From Hirudinaria manillensis (Eukaryota > Annelida > Clitellata > Hirudinida > Hirudinidae): a stretch of 64,000 nucleotides of DNA. The notes under the pieces are model-generated. The model saw only the letters and a list, made by a program, of their open reading frames with translations. It made no database searches and was not told the DNA's origin. The position numbers and the translations under genes were made by a program. The stretch spans positions 5,440,001 through 5,504,000 of the forward strand of contig CM067530.1 in the NCBI GenBank assembly GCA_034509925.1. Reading direction: 5' to 3'. Of the stretch, positions 22,601 through 32,255 are shown in pieces; the stretch's first letter is position 1, and every line of letters starts with the position of its first letter.

Positions 22601-25299
22601 GTTCTTTGAAGGTGATAAAAAAGTGAACGCCATCGATGACTTTTACCCAACTGGTTACATCCTCAACTTCAAATGCGAATTCATTGCTCGTCCCCTCATC
22701 ATCAGTGCTATCGAACTGAGCACTCCTCAAATTGTTGATTTCCTGCTCAAGTTTAAAGCTAATTTGTCAGACCAATACGAAGGTAAAGATGCAGTTTCTG
22801 GTTTAAAAGGAAACTTACATCATTTGTTTTTAAGAAAAACCTCCTTGCGGACCTCTGGCATTTTGGTCGTTCCAGAACCACGTAAGTAACGATATCACGT
22901 TGGTGGTGGTCAAATACGCTGAGGTAACTTTAAGGGATGAAATGGGTTGCACTATGCTCCATCGTATCGTCGTCAAGAAGAGGACTGAAGGAAAGTTGGA
23001 AGTTGCGAAGAAGTTGCTTGAAAGAAACATCAACATTGCCTCCAGAGATGAAGACGGCCACACTGCCAGGGATTATACAATCATGTATCCAGTGAGAAAA
23101 TTTATTCAATCTTATTTTGAACTATAAATACATTGAATTTAATGGAAAATTCGCCTGAAAAGTGACTTTCAAGTGCTTTAGATGGTATTTTATCCACTAC
23201 TAAAATTGAAATTGAATTGAAATTCAGCCTTTTTAGCTAATTTTAGCTCTTATCTATCCATTCTTGGTTAGCTGTCAGCAAATGCATTATTTCCCAACTT
23301 CATGTACCTGAATGAAATAAACAAGCCTGTAAATATATTGATATTGAGTCCAATCATAAGCAGTTAACTATCCGCACTTACATGGATCCTTCAAAAAACA
23401 GAAACACCTTGATGTTCTTAAGCTGGCTCTAATAGTGATCTTCTCTCATTACTTTACCAGTGGAAAAATCATTAATGGTCGTTGATTCTTTGTTTAACGA
23501 TTCGATTTACAATTTAATAATTTACAAAAAAAGTCATAATTGATATGAAAAATAAATAGCCAAACATCTCACTTCTTTCCTGTCTTTGTTCTGTAATAAA
23601 ACTGATGTAACTCTTCTTTACTTTCATTTTGTAATATTTATTTAATATATTTATTTATTTTTCATTCACTTTATATTCGATTCTGCATTTGGTTTCCTAA
23701 AATGAACAGAATAATGAAGTTAATGAAATAAATACATGAACATTATGCTCTGCTGTCATTGCATTGTGCTCCATTTCCATTAAAAGTTACTGGGCATGTC
23801 AGAACGTCTGAGGCAATTGCTCGACGATCACGTACTGGAACTCGTGAAAATGGACAACCTCATTGAATTGGAACAACTTCTATTAAATGCTTACGACCAC
23901 ATCACCGACATCAGGGACTCTCAGAAGAAGAAGAATGCAATGGAAATCGCTGAAATGAAGCAATATTTTGAGATGAAAATGCTCTTGAAAAAGATGGACT
24001 CTTACAAGGTGGGTTAAAATAAGAATCCGTTGAGAAAAAAACCTGTTTTAGGTTATTCAAACAATCACCTCATAATAAAGTCCGTTATGGAAGCTTGGGA
24101 TTGGACGGATTAGTTAGGGTTAAGATACACATAAACTGAATAAATAAAAATTTGAAGAGAGAAATAAAAGATCTTCAGCAAGCAGTTATAGAAGGTGATA
24201 TGGTCACAGTTTCCAAACATGCCATGGAGAAGAAATGCGCCCAATGTGAGTTGTAAAATGAATTTTCGTCGTTAACTGCATATTCATCGATTAATCGGTT
24301 AATTATTAATTCCTTCATTTCAAGGTACCGACAAGGGAGGCAGAACCCTACTCCATCTTGCCGTTTTATTTGAAAGATTGGAGGTCATCAAGTACCTTCT
24401 TGATCATTTTCCAACCATGATCAATCGAACTGATAACGTGAGACATGAGAATATATTGAGAATTTATTTTGGCACGTAACGAATTAAAAAAAAAACTGTT
24501 TGCAGCTGGGAAGAACGGCTCTTCATTATTGCGTCTGCCTCAAAGACAGGCTCATACTTTGGCCACCATTACAGGATGCCGGTGCAGAGCCCAGCATTGC
24601 AGATTCTGTAAGTTTTTAAGTTCTTTATATTAATTTGAATCTTTTAAAGCTGTTAATTTATGTTAAATATGTTTATTAGTCCGAGAATAAAATTTATTCT
24701 TTTGCTTTCTTTCCCAACCTAAATAAGGCATAAATAAGTACTTTATAACTTAGCATCGAATTTCTTGGTGGCATTTAAATTTATTTCAGAATAATTTAAC
24801 GGTCTACGATTACGTCAAGCAACTTAAAAACCCGATACACAAGAGGTTTAAGTCACGTTCGAGACTTTGGAGGGATTACACGGTAAGCTGTGGTAGATTA
24901 AAAGCATAATGCTGCAGCAGGTACATATAAATATTTATATCAGATTGAAACTAAACATAATCTCATCACTATGTGGCTCCATAGAAATCTATGAAGGTCG
25001 TAACTGTCCATTAACTTGCTTTAATTAGTATCGTCTTGAGAACTTTTCTTGATAATGACTGTCGATAAAGCAACGCCATTTGTTTCCAGCCGTCGTTCGA
25101 CTTGATCGAACGTGAAAGGAAACGCAATTATGATGAAGACTCGTTTCTCGGGGAAGCTGCTCAAAGATCCAACATCCTCATCAATGATGCGCTACAGAGT
25201 CAGTTAACTGATCTTGCGTCGAAAAAAATATTCGAAGACATCGAAGACGAAGCCAAACTGTTGAAGCAAACGAGTTTTTATCAATTTTTTAAAAAATAG
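19632..25299 (+). CDS. Ankyrin-repeat-type protein with duplicated module
   Basis: A 958-residue protein in 16 exons: 19632-20076, 20341-20462, 20877-21081, 21329-21472, 21559-21742, 21812-21987, 22096-22221, 22332-22550, 22612-22782, 22835-23091, 23787-24008, 24158-24245, 24325-24437, 24506-24607, 24790-24882 and 25090-25299. Phases match throughout. Ankyrin-like helices are clear in KHGNTCLHIACIRPHAE, MGCTMLHRIVVKK and GGRTLLHLAVLFERLEVI, then LGRTALHYCVCL. A large module occurs twice: STYLHHVVNQ...LLRLGADPCIPN...LTNEVACAAFACD and WTYLHYVVDQ...LIRIGCDATIPN...INEFVCATLASD. No membrane segment or signal peptide is seen, so it is probably a cytosolic scaffold. Exon 3 appears to use a GC donor (CAAG|GCAAAC). 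An ATG at 23796 could look like a second gene, but the intron before it joins in phase. Family name and partners are unknown. Confidence 0.82.
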
Positions 25300-25314
25300 T
25301 TTAAATTACTCTCG

Positions 25315-25320
25315 AATAAA
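25315..25320 (+). terminator. AATAAA polyadenylation signal
   Basis: A canonical AATAAA lies 15 nt after the TAG stop of the ankyrin gene. On the opposite strand an AATAAA (25615-25620) overlaps the last codons of FGFRL1. The two convergent genes therefore end within about 310 bp of each other. Confidence 0.55.
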
Positions 25321-25607
25321 TAATGATGACCCTGATAATCTCAAACGAATGATGAACTGAGTTTTCAAAAGTCGCGCAATTCGATAAATATCGACTGAAA
25401 AAAATAATCTTTTGTTTCAAAAATAAAGTTTGAGTGTTCAACAAGTCAATCACAAACACTTGGAAAAGAAGCACAAGATTAAATCACTCTCGTAAAGATT
25501 TACCCAAAACACAACACAATCTCTCTCTCAATTTTCCGCCACAAAATTCAAAAAATGATATGCCATTAATAATTGCATTAATTTCATTCGTTCCCATTCG
25601 AAAGATT

Positions 25608-28600
25608 TTAATCTTTTATTGTGAGGCTACTTCCGAGAAGAGGTGGATGTTGTTGACGGAAAGGTGGACGATAAAAGAATTGCTTCTGCGACGAAGAAGC
25701 AGAAACCATGGATGGAGGGGTTTGGTGGCTGGCAGTAGATCCGCTTATGAGGGAGTAGTGATGGGCTTTTAAAACTGCCTGGTTCTCTTCTTGGCCGGGA
25801 AAGTTATGAGGTCCATTCGCTTGGAAATAAACTTGGATGTTGGAAGTTACGTCTGCAGTTGGAGTTGGTTCTTCCATTGGAGGAAAATAAGTTGAGTGTT
25901 GCCAGGAACCTTGGACAGAGGTTTCAGGGAAAACTGGCGTTTGGTGAGGAGTCGATGCGTGCTGGTTGCGCGAACAAGGTCTGTTTGGTACGGCTGGCTG
26001 ATTCACACTGGAGACATCTTTCTGCTTGAAAGATGTTGTCCTTCTGCAACAAATGACGACTGTTACGAATATTATCAGCAACGTTACGCTCAGAGACACA
26101 ATTATTCCAAAGATGAAGTAATATCCAGGAGAGATCACTTGTGCCTCGTGCTGAATGGATGAATCATCTGCAGTTAAAGGTGAATCTAAATTTTCATTCA
26201 AAGAAATGATTCAACATTGATTTGGCATTACAATAATTAGTGCATTCAATTAAAGTTATGCCCTCATAGTTTATTCCAGCGAAAACATTCCGTGAATGCA
26301 AATACAGCTCTAAAAGCCAAGAAATCCTTTTGCTCAGCACCTGAATGAGGCAAAAGAAACACGGATCTGTGAAGCAATCCTTGGTTGCTTGCAACCGAAC
26401 AAATGTACATTCCGTAGTCGTATTGGTGAACGGAGGCTATGGAAAGCGTATTTGAATAAACATCTGCAACGATCAAGACGGCATAAACATTAAAGCTTAA
26501 TTATTTATCACAAATGGACTTGGAAACCTTCGTTGGAAAGCAGGGTCCCTTGGAGAATCAAGTATCTCTGATTGTTCAAGATTACGGTGTTGTTGGTCGA
26601 TGCCGATGACATAAATTTTGTTTCGCTTGAAGCGGGGACAGGTTTGAGCCACTGAATGAAGTCACATTAAGTTCTCAGGACAAACGTTCTTGACAAACAA
26701 CTGGTAAATTCTTTTCGTTAGTCATCGACTAACAAATACAAATTTCAAAGTATTTCAAAGTATTACTGGTAACGATACCTTGTGTACATTGCATGACAAT
26801 CAACACAAAGGCAACAAATGAAACCGTGTGAAAATGATAAGAATTAGAAATGATTAGAAAATGATATGTTCACCTGCAAAAGGGGCACAGAAGCACTGCG
26901 AACGACACATTCGAAATTGGCAGGATGCCCGTAATATGCAGTCGTATTTTTAAGATGACCCTCCACAAACAGCGGCTCTTCGTCGAAATTTGATGCTGCA
27001 AATAAGCACACTTCAGCTCAAATATAAAGCGGTCCTTTCGTAAAATTTCAACCTGCAACTTGGACTGTGAATGTGAAGTTGAGACTTCCGATGCTATTGA
27101 ACAACTTGCAGGTATATTTGCCTGCATGGCGATCTTTGGCTGAAGAAATCTTCAATTTCCACTGATCCTTGAGAACTTCACCTGCTAATGCATTCAAATC
27201 TTCCTTGAAAAGCTGCCTGTTCTCTCGATACCAGAGTATCTCAGGCTTTGGTCTCCCCGTAGCCTCGCACGGGAGATAAGTTGTTCCACCAGAGGGTACC
27301 ACGACGTAAGGCTCCATTTTGGATGCGTGAAGGAACTTGGGCCGAACTTGGATATTATGGAATTAATTGTGGAATAAATCGGATTCGTAGATTAATCGTT
27401 TAATCATTTTCATTCAATGAATTATCTTTTCTTACTTTCTTTCCCTGGAATATTTTCAAATACGTTTTCGTTAAACGAGGGACCAGGCGGTGTTGTGTCG
27501 TTAGCTGAATGAAGATTATGAACAATAAACACTTTTTATGGAAAATCTACGTGCATTTATGGCAAACTAATTACAGTTATTTAAGTAATAAATGCTAAAC
27601 ATGTTAGTGTAGAACGTACAAATATAGTGACAGAATGACAAATAAATAATAAGCATTGAATTCAGTGTACGTTACAAGACTAAGTCTTGAAATGTTCGAG
27701 AATTGTGAAGTTTATGTTTATGTGAAGATAGATAATGTTTTCATTGGAACATTTGGTTCCATTCGGATTTTTACGTTTGTCATCGCTAATTGTTTCCCGT
27801 CATCGATTCACGCTATTCCTGCATATTGAGAATGATTGGCCTTATGTCATCCATTGTGCGTTCTTTACTATTATCTACTCAGAGACTGATTGTAGCTGTC
27901 AACAAACTGTTAACGAATGCTAATAACAAGCACAACTGCAGAAGTTACTAATAAATAAATTAATTAATAAATAAATAAATTAATTAATTAATTAACATCA
28001 ATTAAGTGATAAAATAATTTTAATTCACCGTGAACGTAGAGCAAATGTTTGGCCTCTACAGATCCAAAACCGTTGGTGGCTTTGCAAACGTAGACTCCGG
28101 AATCTGAGATTTCCAGGTCCTTGATCCTCAAAACTTTGTCGTTGTCCAATGTTTTGATTCGATTCCATCCGACGTGGATGCTCTCGTCGTCCTTGATCCA
28201 GGACACGAGGGGAGGAGGCTGGAAGTTCGGTTCCAGTGGGCAGTGGAGTTTAATGTTCTCACCGGCCTTAGAGATGTGATGCATTTGGTAGCCACTCGCA
28301 GAAAGCCTCGGGGGTCCTGAAACTGAATGCATGCATGAATGAATGAATGAATGAATGAACGATTTATTGGAATATTTACAGGTTTGTTATCAATCATTTG
28401 TTCTCAGGAACAAAGTAATCAATGCGATCCCTTTACAAGCAGAGATTGACTTTAGAAGTACAGCATGAGAATCAGTTTTTAAGTACAGATGTGAAGCTGT
28501 CCAGAACAATCTTTTGAAGAGTTGAAGTCGCAAAATATTTGTCCCCGGAAGGCTTTTGAAGTGTTTCATCTGCTTTCCATCTCGTCTAGTCGTGCGCAGT

Positions 28601-28797
28601 TCACGAATTCGCGACTTGTTATTTATTATCAGTTATTTATTATTGTTATTATTGATTATTATTTCATAATTATTTTCTTATTATGTTAGAAATTCTTTTA
28701 AAAAAGTGAATTTACTTTTTGTATGAACTTGAGGAACGAGTACAAGCAGAAGTAAAAGTAAACCCTTGAAGTAACAAGTAGCCTTTGAATTCCTCAT
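25608..28797 (-). CDS. FGFRL1: Fibroblast growth factor receptor-like 1 (nou-darake type)
   Basis: A single-pass membrane receptor with three immunoglobulin domains and no kinase. FGFRL1 binds FGFs and heparin and modulates FGF signalling; the planarian member nou-darake limits brain position. Eight exons: 28716-28797, 28029-28322, 27436-27504, 27053-27346, 26874-26995, 26528-26651, 26341-26463 and 25608-26167, all in phase, giving 555 residues (human 504). Residues 1-27 are a signal peptide (GLLLLLLVLVPQVHT). Ig1 carries GENIKLHCPL, HVGWNRI and SGVYVCKATNGFGSVEA. Ig2 has SGGTTYLPCEATGRPKPEI and GKYTCKLFNSIGSLNFTF. Ig3 has FECVVRSASVPLLQWLKPV and YGMYICSVASNQG. The transmembrane segment GIIVSLSVTLLIIFVTVVIC is followed by a roughly 150-residue cytoplasmic tail that has no kinase and none of the histidine-rich repeats of the mammalian tail. 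Identity is strong. Confidence 0.92.
28334..28360. repeat. (ATGA)n microsatellite at a splice acceptor
   Basis: Tandem GAAT/ATGA units lie directly upstream, on the minus strand, of the FGFRL1 Ig1 exon. Read on the gene strand they are CATT repeats that form the pyrimidine-containing tract before the CAG acceptor at 28323-28325. Confidence 0.8.
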
Positions 28798-28814
28798 CGT
28801 CTTCAAATGTTTCC

Positions 28815-28873
28815 TCAGAGCTCCAAACTCCCAACGAATCTCCCGCCACACACGACGTTCACCCGCGAAGCAC
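28815..28873 (-). CDS. Possible terminal exon of the ML-domain gene
   Basis: An AG acceptor is followed by 19 codons reading ASRVNVVCGGRFVGSLEL and a TGA. The pattern resembles the last beta-strands of an ML domain after LPKG. However, the ML exon at 30606 ends in phase 0, whereas this exon needs one carried-over nucleotide. Direct joining would break the frame, so an unseen exon would be required. A rival terminal exon at 30123-30167 is in phase but lacks the expected cysteine. If real, this stop lies only 17 bp before the FGFRL1 start codon. Confidence 0.25.
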
Positions 28874-29382
28874 CTTGCAGTGGTTGTGATGAAAATTCAT
28901 TTGCATAAATAAACACGAAAACTCTTTCATTATAAAACCATCCTTTGTTCCTTCGTTCGCACTTGTATTTGTCCGCAAAAATTTCCATTTCAATTTTATT
29001 TATTAATGTTGCCATAGCAACGATTATTAAACTTATTTTGTTGACTCATATATTAGTTATTGATTGGTCGGTGTAATTTGAATATTAACAAACCTATTAT
29101 TAACAGGCGGCTGATTAATAATTCATGAGTCATTTAAGATGTAAATATTTCAGTTCTTTAAATTCTTCGCGCATTTCTTTTGAGATTTTAGGAAGAATAA
29201 AAAGATTATTCCGAATTTGTTGGCGAAAATCCAGAACGTTGAAAGTACAAAGGACGCAAATTGTAACAAAATGAATTTAAATCCATACTCACGGTTGGGT
29301 CATCGAGAATTTATTTTAAAATCGTTGTAAATTGAAAATTATAATTGAAATTACCTGGTAAACAGCACGCGAAGAAAAATCC

Positions 29383-29514
29383 ATGAGTTCTGCTAACACA
29401 GAATCTCCATCCACCTCAGCGCAAGATGAAGACGTCAACAGACGCCCTCTTAATGTACAAGAGGCGCTAATGGAGGCGCAAACGAATGCTGACGTTGCGA
29501 CGTATTTTGAATAA
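29383..29514 (+). CDS. Small open reading frame of 43 codons
   Basis: An ATG-to-TAA frame of 43 residues (MSSANTESPSTSAQDEDV, then NVQEALMEAQTNADVATYF) with a balanced, soluble, acidic composition unlike the noise frames around it. It lies on the plus strand opposite the proposed ML-gene intron. It could be a short gene, the first exon of an unmodelled gene, or chance. No family is recognised. Confidence 0.15.
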   Translation: MSSANTESPSTSAQDEDVNRRPLNVQEALMEAQTNADVATYFE

Positions 29515-30605
29515 TTTTTCAAAATATTCTTTAAAGTGCATCAACCCACGAGGTCACCTGAAATCAGTTCTTTTACGAACCGATGTTCTAAAAATCCAAA
29601 GAACTTCAAAGCGCCGAATTCGTTATTGTTCGTCGATGACGTCTCCATCGGCCATCGTCGTAGTCGTCGTCGTCATCACCATCATCGCCGTCATCATCGT
29701 CATCACGACAACACGAGAATGAAATAATGAGGATGGGTTGAAAAAAAATGAAGTGCTTTTAATAGCTGGAGAGAAGCAACGGGAGCAGCCTGAATAAAAT
29801 CGATTGACAGACGAGGCAGCAACAAGACTGGTGTCTGCACCGTTTCAACCATTCAAACCATCAATCATTCATTCAATCAATCAATCAATTCAATTCAAAC
29901 CGCCGTTCCACTGCATTCGAAATTCACTCAAGTGCATTCTAATTATTTACACAATTCATGAATTATCTGGGAGCGAATTACAATCCTCGAAGGAATGAAA
30001 TGCGGCAACAAATTGCAATCCAGTAAGGCGTTTTAAATTCATTCAAGAGTAAATTCATCCATTACAATTTATTTACAATTGCATTTATAATGCATTTACA
30101 ATTCATTTGTCGTGATTCGAAATTACGATTGATCCAGGTAATCGCTGTTGACGCCGATAATGAATGACTGGTGATGAATATAATAATATGTCGTTAATGA
30201 CGACGACGACGATGCTACGATGCAGTAAAACATGATCAAATCATTCAAAGCATTTGCCGTAAAAAAATATTTCCCGCGAAGTACCGAGCGACCTTTGACT
30301 CCATTGTCGTCTGCACACGAATTGTTGTCCTAATGTTCGACTGTAACAAGAGATTATATTTTGTACAAAATATTTTCCATTTCTAGAAAATTCACGACCG
30401 AACAATGATTGAGATTTGAAAAGGATCTAAAACCTCAGAGTAGGAAAGCAGCAGATCCACACCCGAGTTCCTTTCCTTTCTCATCCTCCACCCTCACGTG
30501 CGCCTTGTAATCACCCTTGTAATGTCGGTTATTTTATTTAGCTAAGCAATCAAATCAATTAATTAACCAAATATAAATCAATTAATCGATTAATAGAATT
30601 GAAAC

Positions 30606-31490
30606 CTTCGGGAGATAATTAGGAATTTTCATCTTCTTAATAAACTTCTTCCTTCCTCTCTCAATTGGACAAACGAAACTAATGTCCGACGTTCGATCCT
30701 CGGCTGAACACAAATCCCACTGACTTTTGTAGATGGATTTTCCTCGATATTCGCACGTCACGTACATCAGGCCCCCTGTTACATCGCGACCTGGAATTTC
30801 AGAATTTTTGCTTTCAAATTAAATTGCATTAAATTGCATCAAAAAATAAACTTATTTCTTCTTCAAATCGTGATCAAACTTGATACTGCTTGTCAATAAT
30901 TTCTATTTTTAACATCGTGCATTTTAAGGGTTGTTTAAGGGTCGTTTAATAAATTATCTTTCAAACGGGCCTGCAAGGGCCGCATTTATAAAGCCGGGCC
31001 TATTACATCGAAGTAACGGGCCGGTCATTAAAAAATAAACGCACAAAAAATACTCCTCCTTCTTTAAAATGTTATTTTTATATTATTTTGAAAATAAAAT
31101 TTATTTACGATAAATAGCTGGGCATATAACTAACTCAATGTCACGTTGATAAAGGTACGTGACGTCACTCCACCATTTTCTTGGTCACGTGACATTACCA
31201 CTCTACCGATTGATAATCTTTTGCTTGAATCTGAAAGCAGTCGTTTCACGTGTTTTAACGAATTATCAATAATAAAATCAACAAATAATTATTACTTAAT
31301 TATTCAACTAATTGATAATGTTTTAAAGAATTTAATTTAAATGTTTTTAAATGAATTCAATTTAAATATTTTTTTAAAAAAACTTGAAAGAACCTACCGA
31401 AATAAATGAAAATTTTCCATAAAAAAAATTGTCATTGGATCAAACGACTTAAACTGAATATGCACGACATTACAAATATAAAAGCGAAAA

Positions 31491-31569
<79 letters not shown>

Positions 31570-32255
31570 TATTATCACAATAATTATTATTATATTAAAC
31601 GAAGATGTAATTTAGCACTTGTTGCCAACTTTGATTAAACTTTCATACTGTCTGCCAATAATTTCTATTTTTTAGCATAGTGCATTTTAAGGTCTTAAAA
31701 GGGTTAAATGTAATTTATTAAATGATGTTTCAAACGGGCCTACAAGGGCCGCATCTGTAAAGGCGGGCCTATTAGATCGGGCCGGTCAGAAAATGTCGAC
31801 CCATGCGGTTCTCTAAAACAGACCTATTGCTATTTATTAAATTTCATGGTTTATAAAATTGCAATATCGTTTTAAACAAATCTATTAAATTTCATTCTGT
31901 TTTTAAACTGTTTACGCAACATTTTAGTGAATATTTGTTGGTTTTCTGCAACAATGTGAACTAAAGCAGATTCCAAGAGGCACAAAAAACGTTTCTCCAA
32001 CTTACTGCAAGTGTCGAAGACTTTTCCTATGCTCACGTAATTCATCTCTTTTATCCAAGCATCCCACATCTTGTGTGAATTTGTAAACTCGTCGACTTCA
32101 TAGAAGTCGTCATCATCATATTCAAAGTCCTCGTAATCGTGATTCTTGTTACTCGCCAAAATTTCGTCGACAGGTGGCCTTCGAAATAAGGCAAAATAAA
32201 TAACAAACCCGGTGCAAAAAACAGTCAAAGCGGAGAGAACAAATCTTGTTGACAT
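30606..32255 (-). CDS. ML-domain (MD-2-related lipid recognition) protein, partial model
   Basis: ML proteins (NPC2, MD-2, GM2A, mite allergens) are secreted or lysosomal beta-sandwich proteins that bind lipids. The well-supported exon is 30606-30790: GGLMYVTCEYRGKSIYKSQW, then DLCSAED, FVCPIERGRKKF and KIPNYLPK. The spacing of the cysteines, the CPI.RG motif and the final .IP.YLPK are typical of the domain. A candidate first exon, 32006-32255, begins with a hydrophobic leader (VLSALTVFCTGFVIYFALF), has an acidic stretch (EYDDDDFYEVDEF) and ends YVSIGKVFDTC, which fits the F..C start of ML domains. It joins the core exon in phase, but about 20 residues normally found between them are missing, so a small exon is probably unseen. 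The 3' end is unresolved. Confidence 0.5.
30871..31027. repeat. Dispersed repeat, copy 1
   Basis: About 155 bp that recur at 31631-31788 in the same orientation, by eye about 80 percent identical. The distinctive GC-richer core is CAAACGGGCC, GCAAGGGCCGCAT, CGGGCCTATTA and GGGCCGGTCA. It lies in the proposed ML-gene intron and is probably a transposon or satellite fragment. Confidence 0.6.
31493..31573. repeat. (ATT)n microsatellite
   Basis: More than 20 tandem ATT units between the two copies of the dispersed repeat. In frame it produces an artefactual run of isoleucine codons. Confidence 0.9.
31631..31788. repeat. Dispersed repeat, copy 2
   Basis: Second copy of the 30871-31027 repeat, same orientation. 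It differs by substitutions and small indels, including loss of a 7-nt stretch before GGGCCGGTCA. Confidence 0.6.

Noticed and set aside
23796-24017. ATG at 23796 as the start of a separate gene
   Set aside because: A GTGAGA donor at 23092 and an acceptor at 23786 join the frames in phase and continue an ankyrin-like helix pair.
31406-31615. Open frame rich in isoleucine
   Set aside because: Produced by the (ATT)n microsatellite.
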